A stretch of 64,000 nt of DNA from Isoetes taiwanensis. Its lineage: Eukaryota > Streptophyta > Lycopodiopsida > Isoetales > Isoetaceae. The DNA lies in the NCBI GenBank assembly GCA_021234155.1, contig JAJEKV010000077.1:2855991-2919990 (forward strand), written 5' to 3'. Shown one piece after another: positions 1 to 11,550 of this stretch (position 1 is the stretch's first letter; every line of letters begins with the position of its first letter). A program made the translations under genes and the position numbers. A model generated the notes under the pieces. It was not told the DNA's origin, ran no database searches, and worked only from the letters and a program-made list of their open reading frames with translations.

Positions 1-574
1 GGTTGCGGATGCTTTGTCACGCCATCCCTTGATAACACGCACCCATTGTAATGCAATTTCTATGCTCACCAGTGAGTTTGGAAAACAAATAGAGCAGACC
101 TTGGCCACCGATCCAGAATTCCATGAAGTGTGGGAATGATTCGCCCAAAGAGGCATGGGACGGATAAGGGCGTGAGGCTTTCAGCTCTTATAAGAAGGAG
201 GGCAATTTGTTTTATTACAAAGATAAGTTGTGTATACGAGAGACTTCGAGGAGTAACGTAAGCTTAGTCTCTATGATACAATACACAAATGACCCTATTT
301 GGACATGCGAGGGGTTTCATGAAGACCTACTTTAAGATTCGGCTCCGGCTATTATTACACAATGATGAAGAAGGACATTGCAGGATACATTAAGCAATGT
401 CAAGTGTGTCAGCAAACCAAGGTCGAGCAATTAAGGATTCCAGGAGAATTGCAACCTCTGGATGTGCCCAACGCCAAATGGGAAGTGATAACCATGGATT
501 TCATTGTGGGCCTTCCACGTACCCTCCGTGGATATGATGCCTTAATGGTAGTGGTCGACAACAATTTCAACTAG
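1..574 (+). pseudogene. Ty3/gypsy pol 3' part: RNase H tail and integrase start (truncated)
   Basis: The first bases read V-A-D-A-L-S-R-H-P, the usual C-terminal signature of gypsy RNase H. The integrase zinc-binding region follows (CQVCQQTK at about 398-420), then the start of the integrase core (WEVITMDFIVGLP, about 479-517, containing the first catalytic Asp). A frame opens at 362 and runs 70 codons before the homology stops near 570, where a dispersed repeat begins. The rest of the core (second Asp and Glu) and any LTR are absent. Stops and frame changes occur between the RNase H end and position 362. The window edge cuts the 5' side, so this is a fragment of a larger plus-strand element. 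Confidence 0.9.
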
Positions 575-905
575 CCAGTTAGTCTTTGAATTTATCGAGC
601 ATATCTTTGGAGCTGAACTAAATATCAAGTAATATTAATCTTAGACCATCAAGAAACCTCAAAATTCATTATAGCACAACATTGTAACTTTGTTATTGAC
701 CAAAACACTGTAGACGATTTGACACTGCTAGTCCGACGGTTATGGAGCTAGAAAGGAAGAATCTGGCGATTCAGCCTTCACCGAGATTTCAAATATTTGT
801 TTAGCTCAGGACAATTTGCCCAACACAATGCCCTAAAGAAGCAATATTCATCTCTCTAGTGTCTTATAACAATTTAGGTACCATTGAGCATAATGACATC
901 ACATA
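563..905 (+). repeat. Dispersed repeat of about 340 bp, copy 1
   Basis: This segment matches 28121-28463 almost base for base over its whole length in the same orientation, with scattered substitutions and small indels. Shared landmarks include CTTTGGAG-TGAACTAAATA, CTGCTAGTCCGACGGTTATG and CATTGAGCATAATGACAT. It begins exactly where a gypsy integrase fragment stops. I see no open reading frame and no clear terminal inverted repeat. It could be a solo LTR, a SINE-like element or one end of a larger transposon; the sequence does not decide. Confidence 0.85.
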
Positions 906-1323
906 AGAGATGATGTTCTAGGTACCATTGCAATTTTCCTGACACAGACAATACGATATGGATAATGTGATCTGACACACTACAAACATTCCCTCTTCAG
1001 ATTATTTTCGTGTTAAGCAGTTTAACTGAGGCAAATCACCCATCTTACCTTTTGCGCTGAATACAAATCAGTTTTCTTAACTTTTTGTGCATAATATATT
1101 CAACATCATTGACCTGAGTAATCTTTTGCATCATGTCCCCTCTGAATTATATATTGCATGCATCATGTTGCCTCTGAACTATATGTTGCATGCATGTACA
1201 AGATCTCAACTTACTAAAATTTTGACTGTAAATGAAGCACCTGGATCAAAAATTTTCCTTGCAGCATATAACCTTGCATTTTATATTCATATATATTTCA
1301 CAAAAGTCATGTGACACATTTTG
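906..1323. other. Non-coding spacer, probably copia 3' UTR/LTR remnant
   Basis: No gene is visible. The stretch lies just beyond the stop codon of the minus-strand copia polyprotein, so part of it is probably that element's 3' untranslated region or LTR. It holds a direct repeat with a 32-bp period (1128-1155 and 1160-1187), each unit starting GCATCATGT and separated by GCAT. Confidence 0.5.
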
Positions 1324-2604
1324 TCATATAACTCCAAGTAAATGTTTGAACTTATTGAACTTCATTTTAGGCAATGCTTTTGTGAAGGTATCTGCAACTT
1401 GATCCTGTGCAACAACTTATATGACTGTAACATATTTCTTGCTAACCATTTTTCTTATAAAATGTATGTGAAGCTCAATGTGTTTGGTCCTTTGGTGCAA
1501 AACTAAATTCTTAGTAATGGCTATACAACTCTGACTATCACTTAGCAAAATAGCAGGATCTGTTTGAACAATACCAAGTGCATCTAACAACCTTCTGCTC
1601 CATATAATTTCCTTAGCAACAACAGTATCTACAGTATATTCAGCTTCAGTTGATGACATTGCAATACTGGATTGCTTCTTAAATTTCCATGCAACTGATG
1701 CACCTCCAAGTTGAATTGAAAATCCTGAAGTGGATATCCTATAATCTAGGTCTGATGCCCAGCCTGCATCACAATAGCTTGTAAGAGTCAAATCTTCACT
1801 AGAATAGCAAATGCCTTGATCTTGAGTTTCTTTCAAAAATTTCAAGACTCTTTTTGCAGTTGTCTATTGCATTTTCCTTGGATTATTCGAGTATCTATTT
1901 AGTAGACTTATTGAGAATGCAATATTAGGTCTGGTGCAGTTAAATGCATATAGTAGGCATCCTATTAGTTCTCTGTAAAGTGCCCCTTCCATTTCTTTAA
2001 CATCTTTCTGAGATCCTACGATTAGAGACTAGATGAGTATCTACTGCCTTACAAAATTCCAATCCAACGCTTTTTACCATATCTTGAATATTTGACTTTT
2101 GGTTGAGTGTCAGCTTCTTGTGCACTTCGATTTTTAAAATCTTTTGAGTTCCCCTAAATCTAACTTTTCTTTGAGCACTGCCTTGCACTTATCCAAACAT
2201 GTCAAGGCATTAGCAACCATGATGCAATCATCAACATATAAGGCAATAGTGCAATAACTAACTCCTTGTTTCAAAATACATATAATGCCATCTATTTGTA
2301 GTTTTGAGTTATCCATGCAAATATACCATTGACAAGGGGCCTATTTCAGCCCGAATAGTGTGCTATTTAGCTTCCACACTAGATTATTTCCAACTTCAAA
2401 CCCTTCTGCTTGTTTCATAAAAAATTCTTCATCTAATTTGCATTAGAGAATGTAGTGCTTACATCCATGTGATGTATTTCGAGATCTTTAGCATTAGCAA
2501 ATGCCAGTAGCATCCTGATACTTGACAATTTGACTATTGAAGAAAATGTTTTATCATAATCTAGTCTTCTGTGAGAAACATTTTGCTACCAATCTAACTA
2601 TATA
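1324..2604 (-). pseudogene. Ty1/copia reverse transcriptase-RNase H (3' half, degenerate)
   Basis: Read on the minus strand, this is the C-terminal half of a copia polyprotein. RT motifs run from RLVAKCFSQ (about 2575-2600) through HHMDVSTTF to the catalytic ALYVDD box near 2240-2255. RNase H follows with YCDAGWASD, SSTEAEY and RTKHIELHIHF (1450-1780), then the C-terminal DTFTKALP, ending with TGA at 1324-1326. In-frame stops and frameshifts break the gene at several points. The N-terminal part of RT continues at 6580-6800, on the far side of a LINE insertion. Confidence 0.93.
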
Positions 2605-5600
2605 GTTTTGTCTCTAGATGATGCCTCTGTGGAGTTGGCTGATGGCCTGGTGGGTAGGCATGTGGGGCTTGACACTTCTCCTCCGGGATGAATAGGTCGA
2701 TCCTCGCTTGGAATGCTTGGGGTGCGGTCCTCCAAAGAGTAAGAGGGGGCGCGGTTTCTTTGGCACTTTTGCGCCCCGATATTGTTTTGCATTGGGGAGC
2801 ATAAGTGTCTAAGGGTGATATGTCCGACTGCTCTTAATATGGTTGGTAGGCGGTTTGTCTCTATTGCATCTTCTTCGGGCGGACTAGTGGGGGTACTCTT
2901 ATTGCTTGGAGGATGGATGTGCGTGTCACATACTCGCAGCAGCATGTGTTTGGTGGGTGGGCAATAATAATTGGGTTGGAGGGAGGGCAAGAGGGGGATT
3001 GTTAATGTTTATGCCCCTAATCAGCCTTATCACCAGGTGCTTTATGGGCCACAATCCGAATAAGTTCTGCGAGCCCTTGGTGGGTTGCGTGGTCGCTGGT
3101 TGCCGTTAGGGGACTTCAATATGGTAGAGCGTAGTAGAGGATCGCTTCGGGTTCTAGAACCCAGGTTGTGCATGGGTTTAAGAGGGACCAAAGTGGTTTT
3201 GTTTGTTGCGGATTTGGCCTTGGTTGAGGTCCCCGGGACTTGTCTTTCACCTATTGTAATAGGCAGATTGGTGCTGGCCGGGCGCATGCTGTGCATGACC
3301 GTGCTATGCTTCCCCATGCGACCGGATGGTGTGCCCTCTTTGCGCCTGGAGTAACATCCCCTGTCTACCTCCATTTTTATCATTACCCTCAGGTTTTGTC
3401 CGTCAGTGGCGGTTGCCTTCGCCTTCTAGGACGGTGTTCCGTTTGAACACCCGGCTTTTGGCTTGTGCGGATTTCTCGGCCCAGTGCTAGGAGTTGTGGC
3501 TTGATACCTTTTCATCTCTGAAGGGTATGTCTGGTATGGTGACTGCGTTGGCCAGGGTGAAGCGTTTTGCCAAGGTCTTTGGTAGGCAGCATGTGCAGCA
3601 GGAGCGGCAGGAGTTGCATGGTCTCTATCAGAGTTGGAGAAGATTCAGCGCAGCCTTTTCTGATGGCATTAGGGAGAATGTAGTGTTGCAGTGTATTGTT
3701 GCTCGAGCAGGTTAAAGTGCAGAGGCGCTGTGAAGGCGCCCTTACCGGTTGAAGGAGGGGGGACACAAGTTCATCGGTGTTCTTGAGCAACTAGGCACGG
3801 GCGATATCACGCAAAAGATCTATGGCGCCCCTTTGCTTTGCCTCGATGGCGGACTTTGGAGGATCCCGCTGATTTGAAGAGGTATGTGCATGCTCATTTC
3901 TCGTGGATTTTTTCGACAGCGGACTCTTCCCTATGAGCGTGAGATGCGGGGAGCTTGTTTTGGGGTCGTTAAACCATCTATTCTCGCCTCACCAAAGATG
4001 AGAGCTTGGAGCAGGAGCTCTCCAGAGAGGATTTAGCGGAGGCATGTATGTGCATGGCCAAGGATAAATGTCCTGGGCTGGATGGCATCCCTGTGGAGTT
4101 CTTTCAGACTTATTGGGAGTGGGCTAGTGAGTCTATGTACCAGGTGTATCTTGAGTTGCTGCAGTCTTCACAAATGGATAGGATCTTGTATACCGCATGC
4201 ATTTCCTTGATTCCTAAGGTTAAGCAGCCTTCTACCATTAATGATTGGAGGCCTATCTCCTTGTTGTCCTCGCAGGTACAAGATTATTGCAAAAGCCCGC
4301 AGAAGTTGAAGCCGGTGTTGACTTCTTCCATTAGTAAGATGCGTCCGGGTTTGTTCTGGGAGGAACATTTTGACTAATGTTGCCGTTGCTTATGAGGGCC
4401 TTTATTGGGCCAGAGAACAGTCAAGGCATTGCCTATCTTAAGCCGGACTTTGCCAAAGCTTACGATAGTGTCCGTCGGGGAGTTCTTGTCCGCCATGATG
4501 TTAGCATTGGGCTGTGGTCCTCGCTTTTCTGAGAGATCATAAAAGCTGCATAGGTCGCAAGACGCGAGACTCACGATGGTGTGCGTGGTGAACCCTCCGG
4601 CTTTTCTCCTTAGGCGAGGGGTGCGTCGGGGGTGCCCTTTGGCGCCCGTTTTTTGTTTACGATGTGGGCGGAGGCACTGCTTTTGGCTGCAAGATGGAGG
4701 AGGGGTGGTGGATGGGCTTTGGATCGGGATGGTAGCCGCCAGATTATTAACCAGTTTGTCGATGACACTTTCCTCTTCTTGGTGGCAGAAGAGAGGAATT
4801 TGCGGAATGTGAAGGGTTTGCAGGATACTTTCTCCTTGGCCTTGGGCATGCTTTTGAATTGGGGTAAATGCTCGCGATTATGGGCCCAAATTTAACTCCG
4901 CCTCCCCCTTGTTTGGCTCTATTCCTTGGAAGGTGCTTCCAGGTAATGTGTGTACTAAGCTGTTGGGTATTCCCTTTGGAGGGGATGTTTCTATGGGGAG
5001 GGTGTGGGATGAGATTTTGCAAGGGTTGCAGAAACACCTAAATTGGTAGAAGGGTAGCAAGTTGTCCATGGCAGGTAGGATCACTATCGCCAAGCTTAGT
5101 ACTTTGTAGCACTCATTCAGATACAAAGATCTGCGATGTTAGCTCCCGAGGGTAAGATCTGTGCTTTGGATAAGATTGTTCAAATTTTGTGTGGGGTGGG
5201 GATGATGAAGGGGCATTGTTAAAAGTGGCTTGGTGGAATGATAGGAGGATGGGGGCTTTGGCCATTCTGGATTTATTTATTTGCATAGTAAGGTGTTGGT
5301 CTCCAAGTTTGTTTGGAGCATCGCATCTTCTCCCCGGTGCGGCATTTGTTGTTGCGGCTCTTCGCCATTGTATGGCATTTGGGAAGCCGTCGTGCAAGTG
5401 GAGTTGCCCAGGGCTTTGTTGTATGGTCTCCGCCCTTTCCCACATGCATCCCCTTTTCTCACGGGGGTGTTGGGGCTTGGGATCATAATGCGTGTGCTCT
5501 TCCAGCTAGATTATGCCTCGGTTTACCACCACTCTTCTCCTTTCTTGTGGGTTCCTCTACCCTCAAGACTTTGCCCTTGGCTGCCAGCATGCATGCTCCG

Positions 5601-6579
5601 GACCTTGAAGCCCGTTGGAGGCGAAGCCGCGGTGCTCACCTTGGAGGATTGGTATTGGGGTGGTCAGCTAGCCATTGGGAGTTCTTTTCGAGCTCACTTT
5701 TCGCCGAGGGGGCGTGGACTGGCTATCTAAAAACAAGTGGCGGGGAGTATTCCGCTACACATACCTCTTGTCCCTCGGGATGATGTGGTGGTGCAGGTTT
5801 GGAAGGTTCATCCGGGATGTTGTGTCTTCTTGTTTTGTGCGGTCTTGTTACCGGTGTCTGGCTATTCATGACCTCGGGCCCCTTGCCGGGCAAGTGGTCT
5901 CGCTTCCGGGTTCGATGGCTTCGGTTTGGGCGTGGACATGGAGCTCACTTCCCCATAGAAGGTTAGGGGTGCTTTTGTATGTGGTGGTGCACCTGTATCG
6001 AGGTGAATGCCCTTGTGAGTCAGTTTAGGCGGGTGTGAGCCCTCTCCGCCCTTGTTGTGGCCTTCATCGCGGAGGCGTGGAGCATTGTTGCGGTTTTATG
6101 CCCTCACTTGCGTTGCCACGGGATTGGGTCAGGGCTTTGTTTCAGGTGAGATTGACTAGCCGCCAGCTTCTTTGCCTTCATGTGTATCCTCGGTGCTTGG
6201 CCGCTCTGGCGGCGCCAAAGCCTTGCATCCGTATTGGGCTTGGTTGGTGTGGCTGATTTGGAAGCGGGCGGCGGTTGTGGATCTTTGGGGATTTAGCACC
6301 TGCAGCCCTCCGATTCCTCGACTTCGTACAAGCTATTTCAAAGCTTTCCGGTGTTCCGGGATTAGTAGAGCGGAAGTTTGCCATTTGGCGGGACTTCTTG
6401 GGTGTTGTAAATGGTGATGGTTAGTTTGTACAATGAAGAGAGTTGCGCTTTTTTACGTGAGTTTGTTGTGGAGTGTCGAGGTATCATTTGCCTCTTTGGG
6501 GCGTTCTCCTTCCTCCTCACTTGCTTTGTAACATTACCATTCTTTTAATATATTGATGACACAGTTCTTCAAAAAAAAA
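2605..6579 (+). mobile_element. LINE (non-LTR retrotransposon), nearly complete, inserted in copia RT
   Basis: This is a plus-strand non-LTR retrotransposon of about 4 kb ending in a poly(A) run (6571-6580). AACTATATA lies directly before it (2596-2604) and directly after it (6580-6588), a typical target-site duplication. The copia RT reading continues across the two flanks, which confirms the boundaries. It appears truncated just upstream of the endonuclease start. The sequence directly before the poly(A) ends in GTTCTTC, which is shared with the short LINE tail at 37133-37490. GC content is visibly higher than in the surroundings. Confidence 0.9.
2698..6420 (+). pseudogene. LINE ORF2: endonuclease, reverse transcriptase, C-terminal region
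   Basis: The reading starts at M-N-R-S-I-L-A-W-N-A-W-G (2698), the usual opening of an apurinic-type endonuclease. The conserved LGDFNM motif lies at about 3100-3125. RT begins near 4006 with KCPGLDGIPVEFFQ, then LIPKV..NDWRPISLLS, DFAKAYDSV (about 4449-4475), GCPLAP and the catalytic FVDD box at 4755-4766. The C-terminal part includes a tryptophan-rich WLVWLIWKR segment (about 6240-6270) as in plant LINEs. The product would nick target DNA and copy its own RNA there. Many frameshifts split the gene; long minus-strand frames in this GC-rich block are shadows. Confidence 0.88.
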
Positions 6580-6800
6580 AACTATATATTTTTGTCCATT
6601 TTTATTCGGTTCAGGTTTGAGCTTAAATATACACTTATTATCTACTATGTTCTTCTCTATTATATTTGGTTCTTTGAAAAGCATTCATCTCTTCTTCCAT
6701 GGCTTTCCTCCAAGCAAGCAGGCGATGTTGCATTATTTTGTCTAAAACAACCATATCTCCTGCATTCGCAGTCGGATTGGCACAATCTTGGTGTCATTTG
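6580..6800 (-). pseudogene. Ty1/copia RT N-terminal part (separated by LINE)
   Basis: On the minus strand this reads AWRKAMEEEMNAFQ, then NIVDNKCIFKLKPEPNKNGQ and KYIV, the standard start of a copia RT domain (compare W..AM..E...L..N.T and K.KWVFK.K). It joins in sense with RLVAKCFSQ at 2600, so 1324-2604 and 6580-6800 are one gene split by the LINE. The upstream integrase, protease and gag are not seen here; homology fades near 6800. Confidence 0.88.
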
Positions 6801-6929
6801 AAAGCTTATTCAGAGAGGTTCCTATCCATACCATTTTTGAAGAGTTTTGGCGTTAAGAACAGAGGGATTTAGCAACTTTTTGAGCTCGGAGTTTAGGGCT
6901 TGCCAGGGATTGCCAGTTTACAACATCCC

Positions 6930-7245
6930 TTTCTTTGATAACTTTTGATCCAAGCCTCAGTTTCGTGTGATTCTCGCGTCCTAGAAAGCTTCCTTCGAGA
7001 GCTTTCCATCGGTATCAAATCAAGGAGTATAAAACAGATTTATTTTCGGGTTAGGGTTTGCAGTGGTGAAGCGGCACGATTTTTGCTGTAACTTTTGATC
7101 TAGAAATTTGTTTCATGTGTTCTTATACCATTGGAAAGCGTCCCTCGAAAGCTTTCCATCAGTATCAAGATTGAAGGTTTTAGTTTCAGAATCAGGGACT
7201 TTACAACAAACTTGTTCTTGAGTTAGAGTTTGCAGTAATGAGGCT
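6930..7245 (+). repeat. Two imperfect tandem units of about 145 bp
   Basis: Two successive units each begin TAACTTTTGATC (about 6940 and 7090), carry GAAAGCTTTCCATC-GTATCAA in the middle and end with GAGTTAG/GGGTTAG-GTTTGCAGT followed by GAGGC or GAAGC. They diverge by many substitutions. They lie between the copia fragment and an unrecognised reading frame and look like leader or LTR sequence of an old retroelement. Confidence 0.65.
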
Positions 7246-7515
7246 CTAAATGACCCAGGACGTGACTCTCAGGCAGTAGACAATAGAAGAAAAAATATAT
7301 ACACTAAAGAAACGAGCACGGAAGGGTGATGGCTCCTCTCCCTCATAACGTATCACACAATCAGAGAATACGCAAGCTATGGAGGCAAAGTTGATAGCAA
7401 GACATGATAGATTGGCAAGAGTGGAGGCACAAAGGGACATCTAGCCAATAGCCATCCTCAAGAAACAAGTTGACTAAAAGAGAGAGAATGGATCTCCACA
7501 TTTGAAGAACAGTGT

Positions 7516-7884
7516 GTGGCCACGGATGATCGCTTTGGGCTGGCCGACTTTGAGCGCAAAACAAGTCACGGATATCTCGCTCAACCGAGGAGGGAATTGA
7601 TGGCAATATCTCAAACACTGAATGAGGTTACCCGCTGGATCGACGGGATCTATCAGCCAGATGATGATGAGATATCACAACCGCAAAATGAGCTCGGACA
7701 AGTGGTGGGAAAGATTACACTTGGCTACATCGAAGCGGCCGCCTTGTGGACCATGACACTAGCATGCATCAAATGCAAAGAAGGCCGACACCCTAGAAAG
7801 GAGACAACCGGAAGGATAAAAAGTAGCATCCGTGGCTTTACCCTATATAAGAGGATGGCCAAGTTTCAACAAAGAGATATATGA
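7516..7884 (+). CDS. Unrecognised 122-codon open frame
   Basis: An ATG-started frame with a hydrophilic, charged product rich in Glu, Arg and Gln. I see no domain I recognise, no signal peptide and no membrane segment. A Cys-x2-Cys pair (C-I-K-C) occurs near residue 84 without the remaining ligands of a zinc knuckle. It sits just upstream of a LINE-like endonuclease/RT region on the same strand, so it may be part of that element's first ORF or of another retroelement. It could also be a chance frame. Confidence 0.3.
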   Translation: MATDDRFGLADFERKTSHGYLAQPRRELMAISQTLNEVTRWIDGIYQPDDDEISQPQNELGQVVGKITLGYIEAAALWTMTLACIKCKEGRHPRKETTGRIKSSIRGFTLYKRMAKFQQRDI

Positions 7885-8535
7885 TCTCCGCGACGCAGAT
7901 GAAATGAGCGGGTGAGGTAGAGGTGTCCCGGGAATCGCATGTGTTCTTAGCGAGGAGCGGGATCGCCAATCTCACGGTGGCTGAACGTCATTGTCCGGGC
8001 TTGCCCAAGAGCATGGGGAAGATTTACCGGCTAAGCTTAATCCCTCGGTGCTAGTGGGCTACAACTACAATATTTGAGGGTGAGAAACCCGATCAAAGCG
8101 AGGGGGAGGGGGCAAATATGGAACTCCCTCGATTAATCAAATTCATAATGTTGTACCGTGCATCGAAGACTCGGCATTATCGCAATGCACTAGCCCGGTC
8201 GAAGGGATATCAATATACTTAGTCATAGATCTGATCCCAAAGACAACAAAAGGAGAGACGAGTGGATTTCATAAAAATCGCAAAAGTGGGGAGATCGGCA
8301 AGCTTGGTTAATAGCAAGATGAAGATGTTTGTACCTCCATGGCCAACCATAGCAGAGACAACGACCATGGGGCTAGGGACATCTAGACCTTCCACCTCTG
8401 AGATGGCAGACCAGATGCGACAGCCAGGACCCAGTGCTCGGGCACCACCCAGAACTCCGCCGCCTACTAATGACCCAACTCCTGCAAACTCCTTATGAAC
8501 TGGTGCAGGACAACTGCCACAGGCAGCATAGGAAC
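7885..8535 (+). other. Upstream part of second LINE or unrelated leader; no clear gene
   Basis: Short plus-strand frames occur, including 8262-8498, which encodes a Pro-rich tail (ARAPPRTPPPTNDP) leading toward the endonuclease that starts near 8550. The Pro-rich stretch may be the N-terminus or linker of the LINE product. Nothing else is recognisable. Confidence 0.35.
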
Positions 8536-11500
8536 AATGTCTCCAAATTGTATCATGGAACTGTAGGAAATTCCCCTGGAAGAAGGGCAGCGGCTTTGTT
8601 GGGATCGCTACAGGAGTAGACATCATCTTCATGCAAGAGACGTGGGAATATAGGGGGCATCAGCTGTCGGGCATCCCGGGATATCAGTGTTTCTCGATCG
8701 CTAATAAGCGCCATGGCAAGCAGGGATATGGAGGAGTGGCATGCTACTTCAAAGATGCTCAAGCATCCACGGTCTCAGTCCACAAGGTTGATAGGCTCAA
8801 CCGCTACCTGTGGGTGAGAGTACTAAAGCCTCAGCGTCATCCGTTGTTTATGGCAGGTTGCTATATACCCTATGTAACCTCTAAATTCTACTAGGTCCAT
8901 GAGGTAGACACAGATGCTCAAATGCCTTATAGACATGATGACGTAGAGCAATATCACCAGCACGGACATGCGCTCTTGCTAGGAGATTTCGACGCCCGCA
9001 CTACACATCTGCAGTCGGTCACCTTCTAGGGAGAGGCTGATTCTAACCCACTCTGGCTTGAAATGGTTGCACCCCAGCATGGAAGACTGTCTCAAGATAT
9101 AGTCAACAAAGCATTTGAAAGGGAGTTGGTCCAACTTTGTCAGGTCTTTGACATGGTAGTCTGCAATGGTATGCTCAAATGGATGCGATCAAGGGACTTT
9201 ATTTCCAAGAGCAATAGATATGATGGTGGAGCAAAGCGGTGGACTATCTCCTCACTCTAGTGGTAGGACTTGATATGATCAGAGATCTCTCAATTGGTAC
9301 ACGAATACGACATGAGGAGACTTTGTCAGACCACTATCCACTTTATGTCACTTTGGATTGGGAGTACTCGGTAGTGCAGCCACAAGATAGTAACCATCAA
9401 GAGCTGAGATACACCCCGACTACCAAAAGCAAGCAGAACATGAGTCTGTGCTGGAACATGAGCGATTGATGCTACATGTTACATGATAAGTGGGAGTGGC
9501 TTGTAAATGCCTTACTCGCGAAGAACCAAAGGCATGCTTTGATGCAAGGGATCTCCAAATAAGGGATACCGCACAATGCCCCGGAATCTACGGGTTTGAC
9601 GATGATTGCAAGGCTCCAAAGACCCAGCCTATGCCTCATCTCGATCCACGCTTGCAACAACCGATCATTCAGACTATAGAGCGTTTTTTTTAAATCCAAA
9701 AAGCATATGTATATCGCGAAAAACATCAAGAACGCATGTTTGACTTTTTGATGATTGAGCCAAAGCCTTCTGGCATAGGGTGTTGTATAAAAGGCATCTA
9801 CCATCCGACAATATCACCATAGACCAATAGATGCATCACTGGAGGAGCTGTATGAACCTCCAAAAAGTGACCGGCTGAGTCTTGAATGGATAGGAGAAAT
9901 ACTATAGCTCACCGAGGAGGACATCAACGGGCCTTAGATACCTAGCTAATGACAAAGCAAAGGACTTGGGGACTTCAAGACGAAGTTATTGAAATCGATG
10001 GGCCAGCTTTGCTAGGGCCTCGGAGCAAATAATTAACTAGGCCATGGGTGGGGGCTCGCATGAGCCGGAGGGTTAGCAAGGTCACACCCATTCATAAGGC
10101 AGATAATAGGGATGATTCGCAAACTACCAAATGATCATGGGGAGCTCATTACTCGCAAAGCTTTTAAAGCGTGCATGGAGGAGAAGAGGATAACTTCAAA
10201 GGAGATTTGGAGTGCCCTGTAGTTGGAAAGACAAGATTTTGCCCCGCCCACTCTACAATCGACCATATATTCACTCGAATTCTTATGGAAGCTAACCCCA
10301 ATGCCGACGTGACATGTATTGTTGCTTCAGAGATTAAGGTCGTGATATGATACGGTCCCTCGAGACTGTTGTGGCAAAGATTTACATGAGCCGCACATCC
10401 CACGGGACTTACAAGTCATCTACAAACTCTATAATGGGATGTATATTGCATTGCTGCGCATCGATCTGCGAATGAATTGCTAGCACCATAGGGGTTAAAT
10501 AGGGATGTCCATTATCTCCAATGCTCTTTGGTCTCTACATTGACAAATTAGAGACCTAGATGCAAGAACATGGGAGCGGTGGCCCGCAACCATACGTCTA
10601 AGGCAATTGCTCTATGCAGACGATGTGGGTTTGCTGTCCATACAACCAGGATTATACAACAGCATTTGGATGCTCTTAGTGGGTTCTATGACTTAACAAA
10701 AATGATGGTGAACCTGCAGAAAATTAAGCTCCTGGCAGGATGATATCTTAGATCTCTATTACAAAGGACAGAAGGTAGATGTCGTAAGGACCTTCAAATA
10801 TCTAGAAATCAACTTTTTCGCTCGCATGCTATGGGGTAACTGTTTGGAAAGAAGGGTCAGTGTGAGATAGAAAGCCATGTGTACTATGCAAGCCGCTACT
10901 GCAGAATAGACCTGCGGATTGGGCACGAGAGCACACTGTTTCAGAAAGTGCTCGCTCAGCAAGATACCACTTGCATTGCCAAAAGTGTTGGATATAACAA
11001 TGACAAGGAGACGTTGGCTTCATCGAACAAAAGGACCATAGAGCATGTGCAGCTGCCAAAAAAATCTTTACTAATCTGGATATTTTACATGGCCTTAGGG
11101 CAAATCCGTATGCCAAAAATCGGACGGACTGGGATGAATTTAGCAAATAGTATGTATAGCTATGTTGAGGATTGATGGTCTTTAAAATTCCTACTCTATA
11201 AATAAATGGATTCGGGTTTAAGAAGGAGGCATGCATCCGCCATCACCCCCTGCTATTAGCAGGAGGAAAGACTTTCCACTAGAAAAGGGATTATCAAAGA
11301 GAAGATGAAAGCCCCTAATAAAAAGAAGACTTTCCAATTTCATCGTGCTACCCGCATGTCTGCCTTCAATATTTGCTCTGAAGTTGTAGATAGAAAGAAG
11401 GAGCATAACACAGATGCAAAAATTTCTTGTAGGTAAACTGAATATGGCAAGCTTGAAGGCTTCATTAGTATTGATGATCCAAAGGTTGAGATTCTGGAGG

Positions 11501-11550
11501 TCCACACAAACGATAAGGAAAATGCACAAGATCAAAATATGGGAGAGTAA
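8536..11550 (+). pseudogene. Second LINE-type element: endonuclease and reverse transcriptase, degenerate
   Basis: The reading opens with I-V-S-W-N-C-R (about 8550) followed by IIFMQETW (8600-8640), GYGGVACYF, LLLGDFDAR (about 8973-9000) and TLSDHYPL (9330-9350), all marks of an endonuclease/exonuclease/phosphatase domain. RT motifs follow: GCPLSPMLFGLYIDKLE (10503-10553) and the catalytic YADD box at 10613-10624. Nicking endonuclease plus RT defines a LINE. Its motifs differ from the LINE at 2605-6579 (YADD and FGLYIDKLE versus FVDD and GCPLAP), so it is another lineage. Many stops and indels; the 3' end and poly(A) are not clear, and a charged segment up to about 11550 may be its C-terminus. 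Confidence 0.8.

Noticed and set aside
2598-6384. Many overlapping long frames on the minus strand
   Set aside because: They mirror the GC-rich LINE coding strand, contain no recognisable domain, and LINE motifs are all on the plus strand.
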